Below are positions 37,390-46,000 of a stretch of DNA of 64,000 nt, in pieces. Source of the DNA: Eubacterium aggregans (GTDB lineage: Bacteria; Bacillota; Clostridia; Eubacteriales; Eubacteriaceae); assembly GCF_900107815.1 (NCBI RefSeq), contig NZ_FNRK01000006.1:62001-126000 (forward strand), given 5' to 3'. Positions within the stretch are counted from its first letter, which is position 1. Each line of letters begins with the position of its first letter. The notes beneath the pieces are model-generated. The model saw only the letters and a program-made list of their open reading frames with translations, was not told the DNA's origin and did not search any database. A program made the translations under genes and the position numbers.

Positions 37390-39471
37390 TTAGTTTTCCT
37401 TAGGCAGGCAAGCTTTCCGGGACAGATTAATCCGGCCCTGATCATCAATTTCGATGACCTTTACAGTCACCTTATCTCCCAGCTTTACCGAATCCTCAAC
37501 CTTTTCTACCCGGTGATGTTCCAGCTTGGAAATATGGATAAGGCCATCCTTCCCCCCTGGAATGGACACGAAGGCGCCGAAGTTCATAATTCGGACGACG
37601 GTTCCATCCACCACTTCACCGACTTCAACCTCCCGGACGATATCGTTAATCATATCGATGGCACGCTTTGCAGCTTCACCATCCTCAGATGCGATATAGA
37701 TGGTCCCATCATCCTCGATATCAATCTTCACACCGGTTTCATCAATGATCCCGTTGATTACCTTGCCGCCACTCCCAATGACCTCACGGATCTTGTCGGG
37801 CTTGATGTGCATGGTGATAATTCTCGGTGCATAGGGAGACAGCTCTTCCCGGGGTTCTGCAATGGTATCGTTCATGATGCCTAAAATGTGCATCCGACCG
37901 TCCTTGGCCTGGGCCAGGGCTTGGGTCAGGATTTCACGGTCGATCCCGTGGATCTTAATGTCCATCTGAATGGCGGTAATCCCATCAGCGGTTCCAGCCA
38001 CTTTAAAGTCCATATCCCCTAAGAAGTCTTCCATTCCCTGGATATCCGTCAAAATAGCCAGCTTTTCATTTTCCTTAATGAGGCCCATCGCACAGCCTGC
38101 AACCGGCTTCTTCAGAGGAACACCAGCAGCCATAAGGGCAAGGGAGCTTCCACAGACACTGGCCTGGGAAGTAGAGCCATTGGAGCTTAAGACTTCAGAT
38201 ACCACACGAATGGCATAGGGGAATTCTTCCTCTGAAGGAACCATGGGTAACAAGGCACGTTCAGCCAGGGCACCATGGCCAATTTCACGACGGCCAGGGC
38301 CGCGCATGGGGCGGGTTTCTCCAACACTGTAGCTTGGGAAATTATATTGATGCATGTAGCGTTTTTCAGTTTCGGTTCCCAACCCATCGATCATCTGAGC
38401 ATCCCGGAGGACCCCAAGGGTCGCAATGGAGAGTACCTGGGTTTCGCCACGGGTGAAGAGGCCAGAGCCATGGACCCGGGGGACAAAATCAATGAGGGCA
38501 CTGATGGGACGCACTTCTTCCATCTTTCGATTATCCGGGCGAATCCGATCGTTTAAGATCAGGCTCCGGACTTCCTTCTTCTTCATCCCATTAAGCACGG
38601 TGTCAATGTCTGCACCAGCATCGGGGTATAATTCCGTAAAGTGGGCCATGGCTTCGTCAATAAGTCCATTCATGGCAGCCAGACGTTCGTCCTTATCGGC
38701 AGTCTGAACGGCATCGTGCATGCGGCTTCCCACATAGGCTTCGATTTCTGCAGTGAGCTCTTCCGTTGGAAGATACAGCTTATACTCTGCCTTGGGGACG
38801 CCCACTTCTGCAACAATCCCTTCAATAAAGGCAACGATTTTTTTGATTTCATCGTGGGCAAAGAGGATAGCTTCTAACATGGTTTCTTCAGAAACCTCAT
38901 TTGCACCCGCTTCGACCATCATCACAGCGTCCTTGGTTCCCGCAACGATGAGACTTAAATCGCTGACTTCACGCTGGGCTTGCGTCGGATTTAACACCAG
39001 CTCACCATCGACTAAGCCGACAGCCACTGAACCCGTTGGCCCGGCAAAGGGCATGTCCGAAATGGACAGGGCCACAGAGGAACCAATCATCGCAACGATT
39101 TCCGGAGCATTATCCTGTTCCACTGCCATGACAGTGGTAACCACCTGGACATCATTTCTAAATCCCTTAGGGAATAAAGGACGGATGGGGCGGTCAATTA
39201 AACGGGAATTTAAGATGGCCTTTTCTGACGGCCGGCCTTCCCGCTTTAAAAATCCTCCGGGGATTTTACCTACAGCATATTGTTTTTCTTCATAGTCTAC
39301 ACTCAGGGGGAAGAAATCCATCCCCTCCCGTGGTTTTTTGGAAGCGCCGGCCACCGCCAGGATAGTGGTTTCGCCATAACGAAGGATGGCCGATCCCTTT
39401 GCCAGCTGGGCCACCTGGCCAACTTCAACGACCAGCGGTCTGCCGGCCAACTCCATTTCAAATCTTCTCAT
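37390..39471 (-). CDS. pnp: Polyribonucleotide nucleotidyltransferase
   Basis: The 693-aa PNPase has two RNase PH domains ([11 protein letters not shown] near residue 51; [15 protein letters not shown] opens the KH domain near residue 555) and a C-terminal S1 domain starting [18 protein letters not shown] near 617. It degrades RNA phosphorolytically from the 3' end. AAGGAG precedes the start. Upstream lies a strongly folded 165-base leader after rpsO, a location where many bacteria autoregulate pnp. Confidence 0.97.
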   Translation of the reverse strand: MRRFEMELAGRPLVVEVGQVAQLAKGSAILRYGETTILAVAGASKKPREGMDFFPLSVDYEEKQYAVGKIPGGFLKREGRPSEKAILNSRLIDRPIRPLFPKGFRNDVQVVTTVMAVEQDNAPEIVAMIGSSVALSISDMPFAGPTGSVAVGLVDGELVLNPTQAQREVSDLSLIVAGTKDAVMMVEAGANEVSEETMLEAILFAHDEIKKIVAFIEGIVAEVGVPKAEYKLYLPTEELTAEIEAYVGSRMHDAVQTADKDERLAAMNGLIDEAMAHFTELYPDAGADIDTVLNGMKKKEVRSLILNDRIRPDNRKMEEVRPISALIDFVPRVHGSGLFTRGETQVLSIATLGVLRDAQMIDGLGTETEKRYMHQYNFPSYSVGETRPMRGPGRREIGHGALAERALLPMVPSEEEFPYAIRVVSEVLSSNGSTSQASVCGSSLALMAAGVPLKKPVAGCAMGLIKENEKLAILTDIQGMEDFLGDMDFKVAGTADGITAIQMDIKIHGIDREILTQALAQAKDGRMHILGIMNDTIAEPREELSPYAPRIITMHIKPDKIREVIGSGGKVINGIIDETGVKIDIEDDGTIYIASEDGEAAKRAIDMINDIVREVEVGEVVDGTVVRIMNFGAFVSIPGGKDGLIHISKLEHHRVEKVEDSVKLGDKVTVKVIEIDDQGRINLSRKACLPKEN

Positions 39472-39489
39472 ATCATAACTCCTTTATGA

Positions 39490-39625
39490 TGAAAGGTCCC
39501 ATGCTTTCGCAGAGGACCGATGCCCGGTAGACATTGCGTTCTGTCCGTCGTTTATACCCACCAGCAGGTAGGCATAAACCGCGAACAGTTAAAACATCCG
39601 TCCTTTGGGCATCGCCATAGGTCTT
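39490..39625 (-). promoter_or_regulatory. Structured pnp leader between rpsO and pnp
   Basis: On the minus strand CGATGCCC (39614-39607) pairs with GGGCATCG (39525-39518). They enclose a long hairpin whose arms GTTTAT...CC and GG...ATAAAC meet at 39550-39579 around a 4-base loop. A second hairpin, GGTCC...GGACC (39518-39495), is capped by GCGAAAGC with a GNRA loop just before the pnp RBS. Cleavage-based pnp autoregulation is known in other bacteria; the assignment here is inference. Confidence 0.5.
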
Positions 39626-39637
39626 TACAAAAATGAC

Positions 39638-39661
39638 AGAAAGGCGGAATAGCTCCGCCTT
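39638..39661 (-). terminator. Partial terminator after rpsO
   Basis: AGGCGGA (39642-39648) pairs with TCCGCCT (39654-39660) around 5 bases. The minus-strand tail is TTCTGTCATTTTT, not a clean T run, so some readthrough into pnp is likely. Confidence 0.6.
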
Positions 39662-39673
39662 ATCAGTGTGTTA

Positions 39674-39940
39674 TTATTTTCTCAAGCCTAAGCGTGCAAT
39701 GAGTTCACGATAACGGGTGATGTCTTTCTTCTTAAGGTAGCCCAGCAGGTTACGACGCTGTCCAACCATCTTCAGAAGACCTCTTCTGGAGTGATGGTCC
39801 TTTTTGTGCACTGCGAAATGTTCGTTCAAATCGTTAATGCGAGCGGTTAGAAGCGCAATTTGCACTTCGGGGGAACCGGTGTCCCCTTCATGGGTGCCAT
39901 AATCGGCGACAATCTGTTCTTTTTGTTCTTTTGTGATCAT
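39674..39940 (-). CDS. rpsO: 30S ribosomal protein S15
   Basis: 88 aa, the standard S15 length, with [19 protein letters not shown] near residue 16, [19 protein letters not shown] near residue 45 and the ending LIARLGLRK. It binds 16S rRNA early in 30S assembly. The gene has its own promoter and a foldable leader, and pnp follows as in most bacteria. Confidence 0.98.
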   Translation of the reverse strand: MITKEQKEQIVADYGTHEGDTGSPEVQIALLTARINDLNEHFAVHKKDHHSRRGLLKMVGQRRNLLGYLKKKDITRYRELIARLGLRK

Positions 39941-39954
39941 AATGATTCTCCTTA

Positions 39955-40020
39955 ATTCTTAATTTCCTGCCAAGTCGTAGTAAACCGTCGGAGTGTCGGA
40001 AAACCAGGAATTGGCAACGT
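39955..40020 (-). promoter_or_regulatory. Candidate S15-binding rpsO leader
   Basis: In the minus-strand leader TTGCCAA can pair with TTGGCA, and the neighbouring ATTCCTG can pair with CAGGAAAT next to the RBS. These are overlapping alternatives around the start region. Many bacteria autoregulate rpsO through S15 and such leaders; no consensus check was possible. Confidence 0.4.
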
Positions 40021-40024
40021 CAGT

Positions 40025-40053
40025 ATCATACCACATCCACAGGGGGGTGTAAA
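40025..40053 (-). promoter_or_regulatory. rpsO promoter
   Basis: On the minus strand TTTACA (40048-40053), a 17-base spacer and TATGAT (40025-40030) form a strong SigA-type promoter. Confidence 0.82.
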
Positions 40054-40066
40054 GTATTTTTCACCA

Positions 40067-41182
40067 TCAATCCATTAATTGGCTACAGAGATCCAGGGTC
40101 TTTTCCATGGAGTGTCGCCGGGCCTCCTCGGTCATATTGGCAGACATCTCCCGGATGATATAGCTGTTTTCAATGAGAAAGTCCACCAGGGAGGTTAAAT
40201 CCTTAACCTTATCCACCTTAATCGCCATGCCACTGTCTACCAGGAAGTCGGTATTCTCCTCCTCCTGACCTGGATAATAGTATGGAATAATCATGGGAAT
40301 GCCCTTGACCATGGCCTCTGTGCTGGTAAGTCCTCCAGGCTTCGTGATAATGGCCTCGGACTGATCCATGAGCTGCGACACATTCTGGACAAAGCCATGG
40401 ATCTCGACCACCTTATCCGCTGGTTCGTACACCTTGGCCAAAAAACGGATATCCCGCTCAACCTTGGCATTATTCCCACAAACCACGATAATCCGAATCT
40501 TCTCCTTGGTCTTCATCAGGGAGACAAAAGCTTTTTCCATTTGACGGGCCCCCATGCTCCCCCCCATGACCATAATAGTTCCCCGAACTGCCGGGTCCGC
40601 TTTTTCTAACTCAGCAGAGGGAGCATCCATAAATTCGGTACGGATGGGAATGCCAAAGGGATAGATGATATCTGGGTCTACCCCCCGCTCCACCATAGTT
40701 TGCTTGGTGTATTCGCTCCCCACCACGTAGGCATCGATCATGGGGTGCAGATAGACACTATGAATTTTATAATCCGTCACAAAGGAAAGGACCGGCTGAC
40801 TAAAGGCACCATGGGCCTTTAAGGTCCCCAGCATATTTGTAACAAAGGGATGGGTTGAAATAATGAGGTCCGGCCCTTCCTTTTCAATCAGCGGGACGAT
40901 TTCAGGGTTCATCACCTTAGACATGACTTTAAAGATATTCTGCTGGAAAGGGGTCATCTTGTTGAACTGACGGTACATCTGTTCGTAAAGCTTGGGCGCG
41001 ATTTCCACCAATTGCTTGTATCCCTTGGTCACTATGCGGTTCAGAGCGGCACTGCTTTCTTTAAAAGCATCATAAACCTGGGCATCATACCCCCGCCCTT
41101 GCAGTGCCTCTGCCAGGGAACGAGCCGCCAAATTATGGCCCGCCCCGGTCGATGCACTAAAGATAAAGACCTTTTTAGCCAT
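40067..41182 (-). CDS. MGDG synthase/UgtP-like glycosyltransferase
   Basis: A 371-aa GT28-type enzyme. The N-terminus KVFIFSASTGAGHNLAARSL matches the diacylglycerol glycosyltransferase N-domain. DLIISTHPFVTNML is near residue 108 and the UDP-sugar site GGSMGARQMEKA is near residue 208. KPGGLTSTEAMVKGIP is near residue 283. It likely adds sugar to diacylglycerol for glycolipid or lipoteichoic acid anchor synthesis. The ATG at 41182 overlaps the stop of the 56-aa gene (ATGGCTAA), suggesting translational coupling. Confidence 0.88.
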   Translation of the reverse strand: MAKKVFIFSASTGAGHNLAARSLAEALQGRGYDAQVYDAFKESSAALNRIVTKGYKQLVEIAPKLYEQMYRQFNKMTPFQQNIFKVMSKVMNPEIVPLIEKEGPDLIISTHPFVTNMLGTLKAHGAFSQPVLSFVTDYKIHSVYLHPMIDAYVVGSEYTKQTMVERGVDPDIIYPFGIPIRTEFMDAPSAELEKADPAVRGTIMVMGGSMGARQMEKAFVSLMKTKEKIRIIVVCGNNAKVERDIRFLAKVYEPADKVVEIHGFVQNVSQLMDQSEAIITKPGGLTSTEAMVKGIPMIIPYYYPGQEEENTDFLVDSGMAIKVDKVKDLTSLVDFLIENSYIIREMSANMTEEARRHSMEKTLDLCSQLMD

Positions 41183-41345
41183 CAAAATCCTTGGTGAAGC
41201 GGTAATTCACCCGCATCAGTTTTCCGCCCACAGCCTCTTCCCGACGCTTTTCTACTAAATAAGCCACACCAAAACCAGTGGCCACACCCGCAACAATGGT
41301 GCCTAAGGTCAGCATAATCTTCTTAAAGATACATTCATTATCCAT
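41175..41345 (-). CDS. 56-aa membrane protein between proB and the glycosyltransferase
   Basis: It starts MDNECIFKKIMLTLGTIVAG and ends FTKDFDG. A single hydrophobic helix (about residues 10-31, glycine-rich) is followed by the basic segment VEKRREEAVGGK. GGAGAA lies 5 bases before the ATG, inside the end of proB, and the stop overlaps the glycosyltransferase start by 8 bases. This tight packing supports a real gene. It resembles YtxH-like small membrane proteins in layout only. Function is unknown; a partner of the glycosyltransferase is a reasonable guess. Confidence 0.72.
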   Translation of the reverse strand: MDNECIFKKIMLTLGTIVAGVATGFGVAYLVEKRREEAVGGKLMRVNYRFTKDFDG

Positions 41346-41347
41346 AA

Positions 41348-42163
41348 TTATTCTCCTTCTACACTTTCTTTTTTAAGAAAAATTGTTCCAATTTCCTGGC
41401 CATCTAAAATCTCATAAAGCCCTCGGACATCCTCTCCCGAGGCGATGATCGTATGGATTCCACGCTCTGTAGCATACCGGGCCGCACCGATTTTCGTCAC
41501 CATCCCACCAGTTCCAAGTCCGGAGGTGGAGCACCCGGCACTTTTTATAACAGCCGTATCAATTTGCTCAACCACCGGCACCAACCTGGCATCCTCATGC
41601 TTGGCGGGGTTGCAATCGTACAGCCCATCCACATCAGATAAAATAATCAACAAATCGGCTTCCACCAGGCTGGCGGTCATGGCTGACAGGATATCATTAT
41701 CCCCAAAGCACTCCTCCTGGATTTCATCCGTGGACACACAATCATTCTCATTGACGATGGGAATAATACCCCTTCCCATGAGCGCCATAAAGGTATTGGC
41801 GGCATTAGTCCGCTTGATTTCATTTTGAAAGACATCCTTCGTCAAGAGGATCTGACCAATATTTTGATGGTAATCATCAAAAAACTTATGGTAAATTTCC
41901 ATCAAAAGGCCCTGGCCCACAGAAGCCGCCACCTGCTTTTCTTCTAACTTAACAGGTCGCTGCTCCATACCCAGGCGGTTCATTCCACAGCCAATGGCTC
42001 CAGAAGAAACTAAAACAATCTGCTTTCCGCTGCTGACCAAATCGGTCAGTACCCGTGCCAGATGATCCAGCTTCCGAAGATTAAGCTTTCCGTCGGGGTG
42101 GGTAACGCAGGTCGTCCCCATTTTGATCACGATCCTCTGTGCTGCTAATATTTCCTTGCGCAT
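41348..42163 (-). CDS. proB: Glutamate 5-kinase, short form
   Basis: 271 aa with amino acid kinase fold. It has IVIKMGTTCVTHPDGKLNL at the N-terminus, LVSSGAIGCGMNRLG near residue 55, NENDCVSTDEI near residue 146 and GTGGMVTKIGAA near residue 214. It phosphorylates glutamate in proline synthesis. There is no C-terminal PUA domain and no proA follows. The start at 42163 has GGGAGG 6 bases upstream. It heads the proB-56aa-glycosyltransferase unit. Confidence 0.93.
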   Translation of the reverse strand: MRKEILAAQRIVIKMGTTCVTHPDGKLNLRKLDHLARVLTDLVSSGKQIVLVSSGAIGCGMNRLGMEQRPVKLEEKQVAASVGQGLLMEIYHKFFDDYHQNIGQILLTKDVFQNEIKRTNAANTFMALMGRGIIPIVNENDCVSTDEIQEECFGDNDILSAMTASLVEADLLIILSDVDGLYDCNPAKHEDARLVPVVEQIDTAVIKSAGCSTSGLGTGGMVTKIGAARYATERGIHTIIASGEDVRGLYEILDGQEIGTIFLKKESVEGE

Positions 42164-42218
42164 TCTAGCCTCCCACGCCTGATGATTCCAATGCACCCTC
42201 CAGGGTTCATTTAAGAAT

Positions 42219-42247
42219 AGTTTACCAAAGATTCCTATGAAATTCAA
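42219..42247 (-). promoter_or_regulatory. proB promoter
   Basis: On the minus strand TTGAAT (42242-42247), a 17-base spacer and TAAACT (42219-42224). Moderate match. Confidence 0.55.
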
Positions 42248-42299
42248 ATATTATCTGCATTGTCCTTCTTTAACCACCGCTAATAACGGTCTTGACACT

Positions 42300-42347
42300 A
42301 AAACACCCCTTCTCACGATATTTCAAGGTTTGAGAAGGGGTGTCTTT
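42300..42347. terminator. Strong bidirectional terminator after the cohesin-like gene
   Basis: ACACCCCTTCTCA (42303-42315) pairs perfectly with TGAGAAGGGGTGT (42331-42343) and is flanked by AAAA and CTTTT. It closes the metalloprotease/cohesin operon. Confidence 0.88.
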
Positions 42348-42349
42348 TC

Positions 42350-43087
42350 CTATTGATTTATTCTGTTTTTTCGGCTAAGTGCTACCGCTCCGCTTAAGGC
42401 GATCAGGAATATCCCCAGAACCACGGGGATGGCCTGCTCGGTAGCCAGAACGCCTGTTCCCGGGTTACCTGAGCGTCCCTCCGTCTCTGTAACAGAACCA
42501 GATTCCGACGTACCGCCACTGGCCACATCCCCTGGATTTTGAACCGATGGACTGGGATTAGACCCTTCCGCTGGTTTTTTTTCAAAGGATAGACTTTCGG
42601 ACTTACTATCATTTTTCACCACAGCTAAAACGGTCTTTGCGTAAGTCAACGCATCCACCATTTCCAAATCGCTGGCAGCTATACTGTAGTCGGCTCCTGC
42701 CTGGCCGGTTACCGTCAGGGTTCCAATGGCTATTACACCACTAACTAAGGGCAGCTGGCCATCCCGGGTAACGGCCAAGGTGGCCTCTTCTCCACTTTCC
42801 TGGGGAAGGATTTTCACCCGGGCATCCTCGCTCTTTAGGGCAGTATCTGGGGTAAGGGCTCCGGTAAAGGTAGCATTTGTTAATTTTAACTTAAGGGAAA
42901 GGCCCTTGATGGTCGGTGCCCCCATCCCTGACAGGGCGATGTTGATCTGGCCATCCTGGTTTCCCTTAGTTACTAAAAGCTGGGGAGCCCCACCCTCCTC
43001 TGCCATAACCGGCAGGCAAAAAAGCATGATAAGCAGGGTGCTTAGGCACAAGGTACCCATATATTTCATTATTTTATTCCACTTCAT
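42350..43087 (-). CDS. Cohesin-like cell-wall-anchored surface protein
   Basis: 245 aa. A signal peptide (MGTLCLSTLLIMLFCLPVMA) is followed by one beta-rich domain at about residues 35-155 whose pattern (IKGLSLKLKLTNATF, VIAIGTLTVTG, LEMVDA) is that of cohesin/CBM-like domains. A Ser/Gly/Pro-rich spacer follows. The C-terminal sorting signal is NPGTG, then a hydrophobic helix and SRKNR. NPxTG resembles the (S/N/P)PxTG signals of clostridial sortases. Its ATG overlaps the metalloprotease stop (ATGA), so the two proteins are made together. Cohesin identity is a fold-level call. Confidence 0.72.
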   Translation of the reverse strand: MKWNKIMKYMGTLCLSTLLIMLFCLPVMAEEGGAPQLLVTKGNQDGQINIALSGMGAPTIKGLSLKLKLTNATFTGALTPDTALKSEDARVKILPQESGEEATLAVTRDGQLPLVSGVIAIGTLTVTGQAGADYSIAASDLEMVDALTYAKTVLAVVKNDSKSESLSFEKKPAEGSNPSPSVQNPGDVASGGTSESGSVTETEGRSGNPGTGVLATEQAIPVVLGIFLIALSGAVALSRKNRINQ

Positions 43088-46000
43088 ATCGACTTATCCT
43101 CCGCGGTTTGTGCGCCAGTGAGTTCGATGGCGGGAATGGTCGCCGGAAGCGCTATCCCAAAGGTATCGCTGGTGAGCCGCTGTCCCTCATTGGTTTCCAT
43201 ATTATTGACACGGTATAACTCTGCCCTGACTGTATCCGGTAGGGCGTTCATGTCTAAATTATCCACGTCAATCCAGTAAATCCAGGTTCCTTGGCTAATT
43301 TCTCCGATATTGCCATTTTCCGGAACCGTTGCCATAAAGATACTCTCGGCCTGTCCATCCTTACCGACCACATTGTTACCCTGGGAATCCTTTAACAAGA
43401 GGGCATTAAACCCTGGATGTCCCCGGTAGCTTCCGGTGAAGATTAAAGAACCGGCTTTAATGGGCGCCTGTTCCGGATCGTAGGTGAAGTCTGATTTAAG
43501 GATTCCGATACCACTTTGTTCCAAATTTACATTATCCCCAGGAGGTCCGACAATGTCCAATTCTGCAGCACTAACACCAGCCGCTCCATTGGCAATAAGC
43601 CGGACATATCCTGCCTGATAGGTGTGGAGCTGGTTGGCTCCCTCCTGGTCTGTTTCATTGAAATAAACGATGGCTGAGGGTTCTTCCACACTGACGGTAA
43701 AGCTACCCTTCGTGGCATCCTGCCAGGTGGTCCCATCCTCACTAACCTGAATAGTATAGCTTTTAATGGTGTTTTCAGCCAGAGCACCATCAACGACCGC
43801 TGCGGTGTACTTAAACCCTACCACCGGCATTCTTTCCTGGAGATTAATGGTGATGGAAGGATTATTACTGGTCTTGGTCCCTTGGTAGACATTGGCATAA
43901 TCCTCATCGTACAGGGTCTTTAACGCGGGATGGGCAATGCCTGAATCGCTACAATCCTCATCCACCAGAGTGTCCCCTTGGGAGGTCATGGTGGAATCCA
44001 TGGTCCATTTTGTTTTTGCCACACTGCCATCATGCTGAAGCTTAATGGGCTCCAGGGCCAGGGCTTCGGTTTTATTCAAATAGTTGTCATAGGCAATGAC
44101 TTCGTAATTCAGGACCCGGTTGTTCATCGAGGCAATGACATCCGTATAGGTATTGTTGGTTGTAAAGCCTACAGACTGGCCGTTCCTTACAATTTCATAG
44201 CCTAAAATAGCATCCTGGTTCTTGTTGACACCCAGGTTCAGGGTAATTTGCTTTGAATCCTTGCCATTTTCCACCGTATGGTTTAAGGTCGCTTTAACAG
44301 CTGTTCCTGCTGCCATGGCCGGAGCTTTCTGGATTCGTTTATGCCGAGCATCGTCATTTAAGTAGTAAATGGCCCGTTCTTCTTTAGGATACTTACTGAC
44401 ATAGGCAAGGGTTTCTTCGTTTGCTGTCAGTCCCCATTTTTCAAAATAAATGGTCAAATCTCGCTGGACGGCATCACTGGCCATGCGGATTAACAGATTA
44501 TCCTTATCCGTCTTTTGGGTATTCCGACGGTACCCTTGGTACAGCTTAGCGTAAAAGCTATCCTTTGCATCCAGGCTATTGGGCGTATCGTCATAGGCCA
44601 GGTGCAACTGCCAGAACATTCCCAACTGGGTAAAGACATCGCTGGAGTAGCCCGTCGTGCCAGAGGTAACCTTCTGATAAATCGCTGAGTAATTCGCCCT
44701 GGCCCCTTCCTTTTCGTCAAAGGTTTTAACCAGCTGGGACAGGATATTATTGGAGGTCTCACCGTAAACCATATCCCCTTCATCCGTCACATGTCCGATT
44801 TCATGGGCAATCCCCCAGCCATAAAGCTGGCCGTCAGCCATGGTGCCATTGGACTGAGCCTTATGGGGTTGCCCCTTGACCATTCCCCCGACAGAGCCGT
44901 ACTCAATGCCGATATGCTGGCCGGTGGCATACATAAAGGCACCAGTAAACATCCGGGTGTACCGCACATTAATCCGGGAGCCAGGCCATTGATCCAAGTT
45001 ATCGGCAGCATCCCGGCTAAGGCCCTTGGAGGTATAGGTAATGTTCATCATCTGTTCCATGGCCAAACTGTTTTGATACAGCTGTTCAACCTGGGCATCT
45101 TCTGAGCCCGTCAGGTTTTCTACCACAGCGGTAGCCGGTACGGACAACAGCATCTGATCCATCATAATCTCCGTGGCATTATAAATACTGGAGGTCTTAT
45201 CCCAGGGATACCGAACATCCTCGCCCTCATACATCGATGGGAGGGATGTCGCGTAGGCCTTTAATTCCGTAATATAAGAGCGGATTTTCGTCTTTGCCGC
45301 CGCAGCATCGGTAATGCCCGTCAAATTAAGGGTGGGGGTTTTAACCGCACCGGCTACCCGTACTTTAATTTCCTTGTCTGTGGCCGTGGCATTGGGATAG
45401 CGAATATACAAGGCCCCCCCGCGCTCGCTGTCCTCTCCCCCAATTTGGGCCAAGGTTATTTCGTTCTTTCCCTTTTTTAGCTTAACCGTCTTACTCCAGC
45501 CGGTTTTTATATCCGGGTGATACTGGGTATATACCAGCTCTGGTAAAACACTGCCCGTGGTTCCGACATAAACATTGATGGTATCGCCCGCTTTAGCCGC
45601 CAGCCCCAATGGCTGAAAATCATTGAGGGACATGGCAAAGCCTAGAGTACCATTTTTAGCGTTGGATACATTCTGGTCCACCACCACCGTATCGTCAATA
45701 TTGGTTTCACTGAGAATGGATTTTGCCAGGGTCAGTTCCGACAGAATCAAATCCTTATCAGGATGGAATTCTCCACTGTCCGGATCCGGGGTGTTGGCAC
45801 GCTCGATTAGGCCATCCACATAGGCCATGGTTACACTATCCTTTAACTCAACGTGGAGATCATCAACAAAAAGAGCGTCTGTTTCATTCGCCAGGCTATC
45901 GTAGGCATAGAATTTAAGCTCTGATATCCGGCATCGTGCATTGGGCGCACCCGCCCAATACAATGCGGGGTTAATCTGGATTTTTACCGGCTTAATCTTA

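Noticed and set aside
39490-39625. Possible second c-di-GMP riboswitch before pnp (GCGAAAGC and GGGACC look similar)
   Set aside because: The diagnostic GGCAAACC and GACGCAAAGC blocks are missing.
43084-43200. LPxTG-like sorting signal at the metalloprotease C-terminus (LPATIP)
   Set aside because: No hydrophobic helix or basic tail follows; the protein ends in a short polar tail.
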